Assembly (NCBI GenBank): GCA_009801015.1
Contig: VHZZ01000019.1
Span: forward strand, 414,858 to 446,900
Length of the DNA stretch: 32,043 bases
Reading direction: 5' to 3'
DNA from: Silene noctiflora
Lineage: Eukaryota > Streptophyta > Magnoliopsida > Caryophyllales > Caryophyllaceae
A program made the translations under genes and the position numbers. The notes under the pieces were generated by a model. The model did not search any database. It was not told the DNA's origin and saw nothing but the letters and a program-made list of their open reading frames with translations. Shown here piece by piece: positions 1 through 12,364 of the stretch (position 1 is its first letter; each line of letters starts with the position of its first letter).

Positions 1-53
1 AGTATAAAATTACAAGGACTGCAGACTCCAAACATTATTTAAGTCATACTGAC

Positions 54-3000
54 ATTCTTTGGTACGGTAACATATCTCATCATCCATGACTCGTACTGTT
101 TGCAGTAACCTGCAAGTGAGGGGAGACAGCATTCAATGTCGGGAGTCAGGACTTTTCCCACTAAAGTGGGTATTTGATTTTTATGTGTCAGGACTAACAT
201 CTTACCATTTCCAATAGACCAAAGAATCGCTAACTTTGGAGTATAATTGGGCAGGGGAGGAAGATCACTCTGGAAGTTCTCTATTATGGGTCATTTGGAA
301 ATAACCTTAAGTCTCATACGTTTAACACTGCCCCCCTCTTCCATCCAACCATTGGCATGAGCCTAGTCATTGGAGTAGTTGTTGTTGACATCTATAATGA
401 CTAAGGCCTTTGAATTATGACGCTCCTCTGGCTAGTGACTACTGACTAAGTATGTAGCAGACGACAGATGTAATACATACCTCTCAAACTGGAAGCTGCA
501 GCCAAGGCCACAAGCTCGAGAATCACGGACAATATAGTCAAACCTGGGAGATAACAGAAATTGAAGGATATTTAATGCCCTAAGACAAGTCAGGATTGAC
601 TAATCCGTCTTCAAACTACAAAAATAAAGAGCAGTGTAGCAACAAGACCAAGAATTACTTGTCAACATCAATCCCGTTTCGACCATTGGCGACAATATCA
701 TACAAGAACCGCTTCTCCTTGAAGCTCTACATGACAAAAGCACGCAAGCACAAAAAAAGTGAGTTCCTAAGATGTGCCAATCATCCTACATAGGTACAAG
801 AGTAGCAAAAAAATTCTCAGAAAGCCATCTAATAGAAGCCGATTACTTACATCCCTTGAGGCATGTGCAGTGCTGGCAACTACCATTTCCTATAAACAAA
901 AAGCCATTCAGGGATACTAATCAGAATTACTATAAAATCCTCGCTGTATAAGAGCTAAGATTCAGTCATTAGAACATCAATTGGCCAGGAGGAAGCAGTT
1001 CCAACTTCCAACCACTGAAAATTTGAGTGATGATAGGGAATATGCAGAAGCATTTAAGCAGTAGAGCGAAGTTAACAATTCATGTACCTTCACTTTCTTC
1101 TGCATCGAGTAATCAATCTCTATGTGATGCTCATCAACAATGTAATCAATCAAGCGGATTGACATGTCTTCATGAGACCTTCAAAGTGCCAAGCAAAATT
1201 TCAAAAACATAGTAGTTTTTAAAACTTATTTTCAACAAATATTTACAAAAAAAAAAAATTCACTGAAGGAAACAGATTAATAGGAGAAAAAACATATAGT
1301 TGTGTAGCCATGATAAGCCAATCAACAATACTTAGCAGCATTATGAATGTTAAATACAATTCACAAGTCATTTAATGGAGATAATAAACCACAAAAGCTT
1401 CATGTAGTTTGAAGCACATTTGTTTTGACTGAATAAGTGAGAAAAGTTCTTCATGTGTTAATTCTGATGTTTCAAATAATACTCCGTACCATTCTGAGGA
1501 GCCTTGAAGAACCTTNGGAAGGAACCCGCTCTCAAACATGTGGCTGAATGGACCATGACCAACATCATGAAGTAGTCCTTAAAAGTTAACATTCATAAAC
1601 AAATAACAGTGAGATAATGTATCAAAACTGCATCAAGAAAGATGTCGACACGACATATAATATTGGTATTTACCAGCAAGTTTCACTGTCTGCACATCAA
1701 AGTCATCAATGTCAAGTTCTGGACCCTGTAAAAGAGAGTTTTAATAAGATATAATATTCCCTAGATATTAGAAATATTCCAATCACATCACAAAATCCTA
1801 ACCATTCCTTTATTCAGCTTATCATTTAACTATTCACTTATCATATCTTTACAGATTAATTTATTCATTGATTTTATCCGAATCCACTGCAAAATAAGAA
1901 CGAGAAACCTCAACAGATGTCCTACTTGGTATCTTTTGAGTTGCTTGACCATTTCTTCAGCAAGATGATACACACCAAGAGAGTGCTCAAACCGAGAATG
2001 TACTGCTCCTGGGTAAACCATATGTGTCATACCTGAAAATATCATTGTTAGTAGAGCAGCCACATGTATCCTCTTAAATACAGCAGTAAGAAATCCTCAA
2101 TAAACCCTACAAAAAATAAGGCCACCAAAGAAGGAACAGAAACTGACGGAAACTCTCCATGATTAAACCAAACATGGGAACATTCCTAGTGCTTTATTAA
2201 TTAAACAACAAAGCCTTAGTTCCAATTGAGGTTGGAACTTGGAAGTCCTGTATTATTACTGACGACATTCTTCTACTTGCAAAAATGCCTTGGCACAACA
2301 TTTTCTTTTCTTATAGTTATAAGTTATAACTACTGGCAAATAATAAAAACTGAGCTGATATAATGTAGAAAAACGAAAAAGTTAAGGAATGACTTAGCGA
2401 AACATTTTCTAGCTTGGTCCATAGAAGAAAACAATGATTACATAAATGGGCAGCATATAGAAGAAAATTGAAGGAATTAGATACGGAGTAATATTTAAAT
2501 GACAAAGCCAACTCAGTGAAGGAAACTAGTGAACACTACAGTCACATGGTAGCATGTGCCACAGTTAAACAGCAGACCAGCAAACAATTGCATACAAAAT
2601 AATCTTCAAATGATACGCACAAAACTGATGCACTTTTAATTTGAGTTCGATAAAAAACGTGGACTCAAAGTCTAAAAAGCAGGTAAAAAGTGCAGAAAAA
2701 CAACACAGACAAACTTTGTTTAAGCATCAAAATAACAGCTGTAAAAATTTTCCGTAGATGCGTGGAAAACAAATGACTCACCAAGCTGCTTAAGCTCACG
2801 AAGCCTGCCAAGCAAAAAGGATAAATTCAGAAGGAATTAGTTAAAATGAGACAGACATAAACGAGTGCAACAGAACGGAGAAAAGTCATGTACCTTTGGA
2901 ATTGTTCAGTGTCGATGAACTGCAAAGCAAGCTGAAAACCAGAGATATAAACCTTGTTATAACACAATGAATGTATACTGCGACAGAAATATCGTTTAAA

Positions 3001-4189
3001 TAGCTTGAACATTGATAACTCATTCTAAGTCGTAAAATCAACTCAAACACATTACCATACGAGAAACCAATACTTGCTATAGCTATTAAGTAATCTTACT
3101 GCAACATTTAGTTAATCAGCTTTAAGAGATAAATCTCTTAACATCAATATACTATCAATACTATATAGACTTGAACTACATGAAACAGAAAGGAATCCTA
3201 GCTTAGTTTATGTCGTTTCGGAAACTAGATTAATCAATGATTATATAAGCTTGATAAGATGTTCATAAATGAAATTAACTACCACAAGAAACTAACAAAC
3301 AAACAAATCACTTCAGAAACCGAAACACTTCTAACAAACTATAGCCAAAAACAAAATTACCTAATTAATGACCTAAAGTTGACCTAAAACTCTAATTTAA
3401 AGCAACTTTTTCCTAAATTTAGAAATTCAGACATTTAATCGCTATACTACAATGACTCTCCTCTCCTCAGGTTTCGAAAATTAAAAGAAAAATTGTATTT
3501 CAAGAATCAAATTACATTAAAAATGCGCAAAATCAAATAAACAGTGAAGAAGAGCTAAACTTTGCGATTAAATTTACAGTTAATATACTCTACTAAAGAA
3601 GACCGGCGAAATTACGAAACGCCTAAAATTTGTGATTACATTTACAATTATTATACTCTACAAAAGAAGATAAACGAAGTTACGAAACGGCTAAACTCCG
3701 CAAAAATTGACGAAATTAACAGAATAACGTTAACGCGTTAATTTTTATTAACACTTCATAACTCCGATAATTCCTCAATGATACAGCGAAGAGCGAACGC
3801 ATAAAATCTGTCACTTTTTTCAAGAACACATTCATCCTTAGCAATTAATTCAAACTTCATCAAATTAACGACAAAAAATAATCTCAAAACAAATAATTCA
3901 CAACAAAAACACTAAAACTAACTTAAAATTTACAAATGAGCTAATTAAAACAGAGTATACAATAAATTAAAGAAAATCAACTATCTAGAACAATTAATTA
4001 CTGTAACGCAACAAAAATTAAGCAAATTAATTACGAAAACCGTAAAATTACATAATATCGAAGTTGAATAACGAGTTACACCTGATCAAGAGGAATGAAG
4101 CCATGAACATTATCCTTAACAAGCTTAGAAGAAAGTCTGAAGTCTGCGAAACCGCGAGTTTCCGATATCGACATTGCTTCGTCTCCCAT
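54..4189 (-). CDS. SAMHD1-like HD-domain dNTP triphosphohydrolase (5' part; 3' end outside window)
   Basis: This gene encodes a plant homologue of SAMHD1/VEN4, which hydrolyses dNTPs to deoxynucleosides and triphosphate and so tunes the dNTP pool. I place exons, read on the minus strand, at 4189-4082, 2931-2894, 2804-2782, 2032-1926, 1725-1674, 1577-1490, 1178-1088, 889-851, 726-659, 543-481 and 109 to about 54. All joins keep frame and give about 244 residues, with the rest beyond the left edge. The start reads [14 protein letters not shown], just after a CT-rich leader. HD-domain metal and catalytic residues are visible by alignment with human SAMHD1 from memory: H73 in [10 protein letters not shown]113-D114 in [13 protein letters not shown]117, H141, and D204 in GIDVDKFDYIVRD. 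No SAM domain precedes the HD domain, as is usual in plants. Intron 1 is 1150 bp. The ambiguous base at 1516 is the third base of a proline codon, so it is silent. The last exon boundary, near 54, is the least certain. Confidence 0.92.
3554..3689. repeat. Imperfect tandem duplication, period 68 bp, in SAMHD1-like intron 1
   Basis: Two diverged adjacent units at about 3554-3621 and 3622-3689 share the pattern 'ctaaa..ttg.gatta.atttaca.tta.tatactcta' followed by 'aaagaaga' and 'ttacgaaacg'. The shared 'atactcta' blocks lie 68 bp apart, and a third partial start (ggctaaactccgc) follows. The repeat is intronic and no function is evident. Confidence 0.7.
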
Positions 4190-5393
4190 TCTTCGCTCCG
4201 TAAAAATGTAGAGAGAGAAAGTGAAAGCGAGAGAGAATTTAGTTGAGTTTGAGTTGAGGAGAATGGAGAGAGAAAGTGTTATGAGAACTGAAAGGTGAAA
4301 TCGTGCAAGAAATGTGGAGATTGTTTTGTTTATCTATCTAATGCCGCCAAAAAGAAGGAAAAAACGGAAAGAGAGTGAAAAATATGGGTGACTATCCTCT
4401 CCGTTTCTTGGAAAGATACCTTTGTTTCTCCGGAACCGATCCGATTATATATTGAGACGAGATAATAGTTATAACCGTTTTATAAAAGTAATATTATACA
4501 ATACAGGAGAAAATATATATTAAAATATGAGCGCATTGGAAAAGAAATGGGGATGATTCAAACTGGAAAAATATGGAATTTTGACGGATTCCGAATAATT
4601 GTCTTACCAAGTCTCCGATGAAAATATTAAGTTTTTGTCATAACGGAGTATGTTTTATTAGGTGTTTAGTAACGTCGGAACCTCGTTGGGAGCAAAAAGT
4701 CTTAATGGAGATGAGTTAGTAATATCGTAAAAATAGAATAACATTATAAATTTTCGTTGTTTATCATTGAGGGTAAGTAGTCGTGCTTACCCCTCAAATA
4801 CGAAATATCGTAGATGAGACAAAAGAAATATGTATAAGGACTAATAAAAAGTGTACCTATATATGCAAGTAAGGGTATATTTAACACGTATTTATCTTAA
4901 GACTGATATTGTCGTCTTTATTCATTGATTCGATGATGGTGGTAGAGGGAGAGAAGTGGAAGAGTTTGTCAGGAGAAAAGGAATGGAATATTTATGGTGG
5001 AGAATGAATAAATAATTTAATACAGTAACTGTTAAAAGTAGAATTAATAAGGAGTTAAATTACGTTTAAGGATGCGTATTAATGGGAATACAGCATAGAT
5101 GCGCTCAACCTTTTTGTGGATGGCATATTCGGGGTTTGGACTGTTTTGTTTGCGTCTTGAATGCTTGTTATTGACACCTTTGGTTTTACTTGTAATATGC
5201 ATGAGTCTGATTATTGGGACGATAAAGTTACGTATACCTGGTGAATTTTAACACGGTTACATTATCAGTTCTAACCTGAGTGAGTTATCTATTACATTTT
5301 CGTGTCTTATCTTGTATTTTGTTACGTATTTTTTCCTTACCACAAATTTGTGACGAACAATTTTCATCACAAGCTTTTTACCTTTCACTAATT
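4190..5393. other. 5' leader and promoter region of the SAMHD1-like gene plus gene-free AT-rich sequence
   Basis: Positions of about 4190-4330, read on the minus strand, are rich in CT dinucleotides, typical of a plant 5' leader. A 'tatatattg' tract near 4445-4453 could serve as a TATA element on either strand, but no transcription start can be proven. The remainder up to 5393 has no convincing coding sequence. Only short AT-rich stretches are visible. Confidence 0.5.
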
Positions 5394-5513
5394 CTTATTT
5401 AAGACGGCACGGATAGTTGCCTCTCACACAAATGCACGTGGGGAGGCAAGTGGATGGAAAATGGATAGTCCCACTTGCCTCCCACTTACATTTGTGTGGC
5501 CGTCTTAAGCAAG
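5394..5513. mobile_element. Small foldback (MITE-like) element
   Basis: The left arm (5394-5453) and right arm (5470-5513) are inverted copies. Both contain AAGACGGC, then CACACAAATG, then a GGGAGGCAAGTGG block, and the two halves face each other across a loop of about 16 bp. The left arm carries about 16 extra bases (acggatagttgcctct) between AAGACGGC and CACACAAATG. The ends read TTAAGACGGC / GCCGTCTTAA. There is no coding capacity. The size and structure fit a non-autonomous DNA transposon, but the superfamily is not determined. Confidence 0.75.
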
Positions 5514-5689
5514 ACCGACTGTTTACCTTTAGCAAGCTAAAAGTTTATCTAACTTTCACATCAAATCAGTTGAGTTTCGATACACGCAACAAGTCTAGAA
5601 TAGCCTGACAACAGGAACAAATAAAAAGTTGGTTTTTAATCAATCACTACTGAGACTGATGCGACTCTCAGCACTGTTCAGCCTATTAC

Positions 5690-5695
5690 TTTATT
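5690..5695 (-). terminator. Candidate polyadenylation signal AATAAA for the RlmN-like gene
   Basis: On the minus strand AATAAA occurs about 355 bp past the stop codon at 6052-6054, a plausible 3' UTR length. Plant signals are loose, so this is only a candidate. Confidence 0.3.
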
Positions 5696-6051
5696 GTACT
5701 ACTACAATACATCAAGCTGCTTCACCATTAAGAAATGGTCTTTAAGTATTGCAGGAAATCTTGCTTGTGAGAGTCAAAAACTTGTACTCCGTAACAAAAG
5801 CGTGATTAAAATATCAAAAAATTTCGAGGGAGAAGTAGAGTGACAGACTAACAAAAGCGTTTTGCCTGTAATCGACAGTAAATGCTCTTGTGATCGAAGC
5901 CTACCAGCATACGGAGTAAATGATAACGTAGTCTTGTGTTGTGTGCAAAAAATACAGATTACAACTAGCAGCTCAAAGAGCAACCCAGTTTCATCGAAGC
6001 GAGAATTAGCCTTCTGCCTTTCCAGGAGAATAGCATGGTCATTGGTCACAG

Positions 6052-9000
6052 TCAGGCATTCAATACTTGCTCAAACTGAGAAGGAACTCGAAACAATGGA
6101 ACAGGTAAATCTCCGAGCTTTCCAAGTTGCCCACATGCAGCCATTTGATCATCACCCCGACTAGGCCGTAGAAAGACAGTGCGGCCTCCGGCAACCAGAA
6201 CGTTTCGGAACTCGATCATCTTCTTATCAGTTGTCGGCTTGAAGAATGACCCGCTATGAGGATTGAAGGAGATGAGATTGATCTTGCATGGAATGTCTTC
6301 AACAAGATCAATGAGTCGCTTGGCATCCTCCATGCTGAAATACCCGCAACAGGAATAAGTCGATTTAATAGATAGATACCAGATAACTTTGAAAAGACCA
6401 GATGTTTAATGAAAGGCTAAAACGGGTTGTATAAGTTAAACCTGTCAGATCATCTATCCTGACATGTTCAAGGTCGCGGACACGTAAATCATAACCCATC
6501 ACCCGAAATTAGCAGCAATGTTACGGTTACGGTTACGGTTACAAGTGAGCTACAAGAACTATATACTACAGAACTTTGAAAAGAACAAGACTATAAAACC
6601 AGAAAGTATGCTCGATATGGAACCAATGGATCTAACCTGTCATTGACCCCTGCAAGCATTACATATTCGAACAGAACTTTGTATTTATGTTTATGACGCA
6701 ATTCGTCTCTCAGAGTTCCAAGCAGTACTTCCAAGTTATACTTCCGATTAATTGGCATGATCCAATTTCGCACCTGAACATTGGTTCGTGGGTTGTTAAA
6801 TTCTTCCATTAATAGAGTTCACTGACTAGGTTGCATTTTGCAGAAAAGTACCTCATCAGTTGTTGCATTCAGACTAACAGCAATAGAACACTTTGATTCT
6901 TGGAGGAAACGTTTCAACTGAGGGACAAGCCCACTTGTCGAAACTGTAACCTTTCGGGGGCTGAAATAAAGGCCCTGCTCATCCACCAATACGTCTGCAG
7001 CTCTCAGTACATTATCGATATTCTGAAGTGGTTCTCCCATACCCTACAAAATCGAAAGATAATAGAGTGTTGAGTCTGAAACGGACAGAACATTATGAAA
7101 GCCAAGGAAGGGAATGACCCTATCTTCTTACATTATTCCATAATGAGTATCATGCAAGCAAACAACTTAAATCGATTGAATCGCTAGAAGGACAGCGTAG
7201 CTCAACTAGCAATATCTAAAGATAATCGTTAGCCATGAATGATCCATGTAGATCTTCTACCCCAAAACCATTGAGTTGCTAATGAATAATATCTAAAGTT
7301 ACACAACGAAATACGTGAGCGTAACATCAACAAAACAATATGCTGTGGAACAAAAAGTTACAGAATTAAGCAGTTGCCTCAAGTCTCAACAGCTCCTATA
7401 CATAGCGAGGTAAGCGAGAGCAGTTATACGCAGTCTTACTGCTCTGTCAAAAATAAAAAATTTGTTACAGAATACAGAGAACCCATAATAAAATTGTGTC
7501 GAAAAATTGATCTAAAATCTGCTATACTCCAGATATATGAAGCACAAAGAAGTTAGTGACTCATTTTACTTCAGTTCACTATATTTCAAAACCAAAAAAT
7601 AGCAAGTCTTAACCAAAGTTACACATACAGAGATAACGACAATGAATCCGAAGCGTATGATCTTCCATTACCATACTCTCAGACTCAAACTACACTAATG
7701 AAAGTATTCACGAAATGGGCTTCGAAATTTAACCTGCTATTCCATCTGCATTTCAAATCAACCACTTACCATAAAAACAACGTTTGTTATTGATCCGACT
7801 TCATTTGTGAATAATCGTCGAGCAAATACGGCCTGTTCTACTATTTCAGCTGAAGTTAAGTTTCTTTTTAGTCCCATTCTGCAACGAAGATCAGGAAAAG
7901 TGATTTGAGACAATAATCAATGGCAAAATCTAATCTTAAGGAAAAACTTGACTAGAAACACAGCCTATTGTATTCGCTTGCCTGCCGGTGTAGCAAAACT
8001 GACAATTCATGGCACAGCCTACTTGACTAGAAACACAAACGGTATTTCTTCCCCGATCACAGGGAATAATAACCGTTTCAATCACCAGTCCATCCTCCAA
8101 TGTAAATAAAATCTGCAAGCTCCTGCAAGTTTCGGGATCAAGGAGAATACTTTCACATAATGCAAAACTAAAAAGACAAGAAAGTCAAAAGAGTGATCTT
8201 AGAAGGGGAATACCAAAGGGCTGAAGTCAAATCCTAACGGAGGAGAAAGTAATTATTTTTACCTTTCTAGTTCCATCGGAAGCAGTTTGAACGTCTTTAA
8301 GGGACAATGCCGTAAATTCTGCGTGTTCACTTAACATTTTCCTCAAATCCTTGTTTAAACCTAAAAAGAAGGTGAATTCATTAAAGCGAAGGTTGAATAT
8401 TTATAAGGGAAGGAGTACATGGTCCAAAAATGAAGGGTTTTAAGCAGCTATAGAGTACTCAGTAGCAACCTTCCAATTCATCACAGCAATGCGCCCAAAT
8501 GTTGTTGCCATATAGACGTTTCCAGAGCATCATGGCCTGTCCAGGCCTAAACCCATGTGATTGAACCCAATTCTGTTCAAAGCAGATATCAACATAAGAA
8601 ACTACCCAACCAGTTATAAGTGACCGAGTCCTCTGCATCTTATGTACTCCTCAATCCTCATATAATTATAGAGTTAATGTGTTGATCTAACTTGTAAGAT
8701 CGCCTCATATAAAATATTGAGGGTTGGAACTTCGGAGATTTAAAAATTCAACTTACAACAGTGGCCTATCCTACTTTAATGATCAAAACTCCTCAATCCT
8801 CATATAATTTTGGACAGATGGTGTTTTATATGGCTAAATGCTGCTAATAGAAACTGTTTTCAAAAAGACCCCGTATCAAAAAGAGACGAGTGACAACAAA
8901 TATAAAGATGATCCCACATTCGCGAATTCTTAGCTCCAGCAGTGGAAGAACTTCAAGCACGTTTCAAACAATCAGTCAGGATTAAATACTCTTTGGTACG

Positions 9001-9813
9001 GAATTATGATGAAATATAGCAAAATGACTAACTAAACAGGTTGCCCTTCTTTTTATTACGAAGTATAAGACGCAATTCTAATCTTGGGTCATCCGGAAAC
9101 AACCTCTTTGTATAGCTAGCACAAGATTAAGGCTGCGTACATCAGACCCCATTAGCCCACAGTTTAGGGGAGCTCGAAAGGCACTAGGGTAATTTTGTCA
9201 ACCAAATTCAGCTAACAAAATTACAAAATAATTATAACTAAACTATCCAATCATTAATCTTTTCAAGAACTAAAAACATAATCATTATTATTAATACTGA
9301 AAAAACATACTTCAAGCTCAGAATATCTCATTCCTTTAATCAAAGTCTTTGCTTTAACATCTGCAATTGACACAGTTTCATCCTCAGCAACTCCTGCAAA
9401 ACCCATAATTTACTTCATTCAACAAATCACTAAAACCAACCTCAAAATCATAAATAAGTACAAAATCTCAAAAGGGCATTCATAAAACAGTTACGTCTTA
9501 AGATTAAAACGGGTCAAATAGTCTCCCACTTTGATAAATAAGACAAATTTTTTAACCCGTGGAATTTGTGTTCATAAAATGTGTGGTAGAAGAAGAAAGT
9601 ACCGGAGATAAGTGGAAGAGAAGGTGAAAAGGCAGCAGTAGAAAAAGTGATACGTCGTTGATGGGGTAAAAACAATGATAACGATGGTGATGGTGATGGT
9701 GATGATGATGATGGGGTTTTAATGGTGGAGATTAATTTGGGAGGATGGATTAATGGAGGTAAGGTATGAATTCCAGTTACTATACGCTTCATCACTATGC
9801 TGCTTCTTTCCAT
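6052..9813 (-). CDS. RlmN-like radical-SAM RNA methyltransferase, probably organelle-targeted
   Basis: This is a radical S-adenosylmethionine enzyme of the RlmN/Cfr family, which methylates C2 of adenine in rRNA and tRNA using a 4Fe-4S cluster and a methylated cysteine. The plant protein closest by memory is At1g60230. Exons on the minus strand are 9813-9603, 9393-9311, 8572-8470, 8360-8263, 8112-7982, 7878-7770, 7043-6852, 6773-6637 and 6334-6052. They sum to 1347 nt, or 448 residues plus stop, in frame throughout. The cluster motif CAMNCQFC gives C198, C202 and C205. The two RlmN catalytic cysteines correspond to C191 (VCVSSQVGC) and C422 (MAACGQLG). GMGEP (246-250) binds SAM. Residues 1-70 are rich in Ser, Pro and hydroxylated residues with few acids and end [21 protein letters not shown], like a chloroplast or mitochondrial transit peptide. 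A second Met at residue 8 could also start translation. Intron 5 uses a GC donor. Confidence 0.95.
6520..6542. repeat. (GGTTAC)n microsatellite
   Basis: Nearly four copies of the hexamer ggttac lie in intron 8 of the RlmN-like gene. The unit is not the plant telomere unit TTTAGGG. Confidence 0.85.
9083..9198 (-). mobile_element. SINE-like remnant (Au-like 3' domain) in RlmN-like intron 2
   Basis: Read on the minus strand this segment contains the ordered blocks CCCTAGTGCCT, GAGCTCCCC, GGGGTCTGATGTACGCAGCC and then AAAGAGGTTGTTTCCGGATGACCC. That series matches, from memory, the conserved body of a SINE family that is widespread in angiosperms (Au-like). Related blocks recur in three or four places in the pantothenate kinase introns. 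No tail or target-site duplication was confirmed. It is in the sense orientation relative to its host gene. Confidence 0.65.
9678..9714. repeat. Trinucleotide/hexanucleotide microsatellite (gatggt/gat) inside the transit-peptide exon
   Basis: Consecutive gatggt and gat units in the plus strand encode, on the minus strand, the Ser-Pro run [10 protein letters not shown] of the RlmN-like N-terminus. Length variation here would change only the targeting region. Confidence 0.8.
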
Positions 9814-10760
9814 TTTTTTGAGAGGTGTAAATCAGATGCAGGGGGTTTTATGATATCTCTCGAAATTGTGGCTAATTTGGTTGGTCTTGCTTAAAATCGT
9901 TGTATTGTGAAATCGGAAACGAAGTCAAATCATGGTGTTTATCGATTGACCGGGTAAATGAGTCATTCGGATCGAAATTGAGTCGACTAATTTTTGGTCT
10001 TTTTTAGGGCGGGTTGCTTATGGTCTTATCGGGTCACTTTCAAGTTGAGTTTATCAGGTCACACTTTTCCGGTCTCGTGTCAGCCTTATCGAGTCCAGTT
10101 ACTCGGATCGAGTCAGTTTTGTCATGTCTACTTACCGATAAGTCTGACGTATAGTTACGGTGTCGGTCTTCTTTTGATACAAATGAAGGGTGAGCTTGGG
10201 ATCTTCTTTTCGGATCGCCGGGGAGACAAATGGGGTGATTGTGGATTTTTGGTGCCTTGGTGTAGGCAAGGGTTGCGCATCACGATTCAGCAAAAGTATC
10301 AAACCGTGACATCTGATCAGTTTTGCAGACTTACATTCTAAAACGCGGTAGAAAATAAGGGTTACCGAGCGCTAGGTCTTGAAATTAAGTTCCATCTCAT
10401 AATTGTACTGTATCATTTAACCCATATAACTTGGACATCAATGGGGGCGCCACCAGGTGGGCTGAGAATCCGGAAATGGCAAAGAACACGTTATGCAGGG
10501 AGTACGAAACAGCATATCTGTATACGTCGCAAAAAAAACAACCAGAAAATATTTTGGAATTCTTACATGCCTCGAAAAAAAGACTAATCCAAGATACTTT
10601 GCTCGAATCATAACACTAACTATTGCATAAACTAAAGCCAAGATATCTTTCACCAAGGTAAAACTAACAAGTAACAACTCAAACATCAGCCCAAGACACA
10701 AAATACATAATCTAGCTAATGCTTGACTTCTAATTTATTTCGACTCGGAAGACGGCAAGT
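9814..10760. other. Gene-free interval: promoter of the RlmN-like gene and 3' region of the OB-fold gene
   Basis: The left part lies upstream of the RlmN-like ATG. Positions of about 9960-10150 hold repeated 'gggtc', 'cggatcgagtc' and 'tatcgagtc' words, low-complexity debris of the kind seen near plant transposons. Positions of about 10500-10760 are probably the 3' UTR of the OB-fold gene. The open frame at 9994-10341 does not resemble a protein. No RNA gene was recognised. Confidence 0.5.
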
Positions 10761-11675
10761 TTAACCTTCGACTACGTTAACGAGCTCAAACTCGATCAGT
10801 GACAAGTTGTTATCTTCCTTGACTGTGAAGTCTGCGGAGTCCGCTTCTTCTATACGACCCCATTTATCGACTGCAAGCCTCATTGATCCCTTGAACATGT
10901 CGATCTTCGCATTGCGTAGCGTTACCGTAGTGCCGGCTTTCATTTTGTCCACTGTATATTGAAAACAGAACATTGGTCAAGTTATAATAAATACTCCCCC
11001 CATATCAATCAATGAGTCCGGCTTTCACATTTTTAGTGAGCAGAAAAAGATTAAATGGGGCCGATTGACTAAAGCTATAGACCATTGACACTGGATTTTA
11101 AGCATAAAACACAAGGATTTTTCAAAATGTAGCCGTGAACGAGACTTGGATACATATTTGTGTTGGATTCCTTTAATGGAATCTGAGTAGCACAGCCGGC
11201 AGGAAGGACACTTGATGGAATACTGAAAAACGACGCATTCCACGTGTTGGTCTAGCGTTAAAGACTACTCCGCATGTTCCTTGACTCCTCAATTTTGAGG
11301 TCATACCAGCATCTAACACAACAATATGAATGTACAGGCCACTCAAACATATAAGAAAATTACGGTCTTATAAGAGTAACCGGTAGTCTAATCTACTTCA
11401 GAAAGTACACTTTTCAATCCAAACAAATGACATGCTTAGATAAATGCTTTACCTTGATCATTACGAGCAGTGAAGACTATTATCCCCGTCTCATCCCCAA
11501 CCAAACATTCAGCAATTCTTGATTGGCGAGCTTGAGACGCATCAGGGCGGCCTCTCTGCATAATTAACTTGGAGTTAACTATCTTGACGGTGAGGTTGTG
11601 GCCACTAGTACCAGGCCTTAGCTGTTCAACCTTGGTAAACACTGGTTTCCTCATTTCAGGTTTTGACTCAGCCAT
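10761..11675 (-). CDS. OB-fold nucleic-acid-binding protein, At4g28440 type
   Basis: The product is a small single-domain OB-fold protein of the plant family typified by At4g28440, distantly related to SOSS-B/hSSB single-stranded DNA-binding proteins. It is probably a nucleic-acid binder, and its precise role is not established. Exons are 11675-11453 and 10951-10761, 414 nt or 137 residues plus stop. The phase-1 join gives NDQ-V-DKMKAG. Family landmarks are KPVFTKVEQLRPGTSGHNLTV (11-31), CLVGDETGIIVFTARNDQ (57-74), LRNAKIDMFKGSMRLAVDKWGRI and TVKEDNNLSLIEFELVNV near the C-terminus. It lacks the basic or proline-rich tail of larger SSBs. The ATG is preceded by a likely acceptor (TATGAAG, exon from 11686), so a non-coding 5' exon and a 1.5-kb leader intron are probable. 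Confidence 0.92.
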
Positions 11676-11988
11676 CTCGAAAATACCTTCATAAAGAAAA
11701 AAAACAAGTACAGAACTTCAGTCGTCTGGGAATAGAGGATTAAAAGATAAACTCACATACATAATATTCTTGAATACAAAATTATCATATACACCCTTAA
11801 AATCATATATAAAATTCAAAATCCTCCCATGTATTACACATCAGTTACAACACCGCATCACCACCAGCTATCAATGTCCTAAAGGTTACGATGAGTCTAT
11901 GACTGCAATTCTTAGCACTATCAGATGAATTTAGAGCAGCGTAACTCGAATTTATAGCACACCAGAAAAAGAAATCAGGCCTTAACAA

Positions 11989-12104
11989 GGTATAAGCTTA
12001 CCACGCGAACAAACCAAAAAGCCATAACAGATTCTAAGATCAAGTAGCATACTTTGGTATAAGCTTACCACGCGAACAAACCAAAAAGCCATAACAGATT
12101 CTAA
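11989..12104. repeat. Direct repeat of about 49 bp, period 67 bp
   Basis: Positions 11989-12037 and 12056-12104 are identical apart from edge bases. Both run from 'ggtataagcttaccacgcg' to 'cataacagattctaa'. They are separated by 18 bp inside the inferred leader intron. Confidence 0.95.
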
Positions 12105-12364
12105 TACAGTTGCAAGTTTGTTTAGTTGCTGACCATCATATATACTGGTTTGAAAATGGCACTGCCTGGAACGACAACAATCGGCTAACACGAACAACCA
12201 TACAAACCATCACAAAACATAAACGTACAAGATAGTTACTTTGAGTCACAACCAACACAAGTTTCATACTTTCATATCAAACGAATCACGAATGATAGTA
12301 TCACAATCAACACAAGAATCATAGCAAACGGATAACACTAATTACACCTGCCATGTTAATTTTA

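Noticed and set aside
5862-6333. Plus-strand open frame at 5862-6164 as a separate gene
   Set aside because: It overlaps the last exon and 3' UTR of the RlmN-like gene in antisense and has no family resemblance.
6520-6542. Interstitial telomere repeat
   Set aside because: The unit is GGTTAC, not TTTAGGG, and only about four units are present inside an intron.
9994-10341. Plus-strand open frame of 115 codons
   Set aside because: It is built over repeated gggtc/cgagtc words, has no domain and no splice or promoter context, and is probably low-complexity intergenic sequence.
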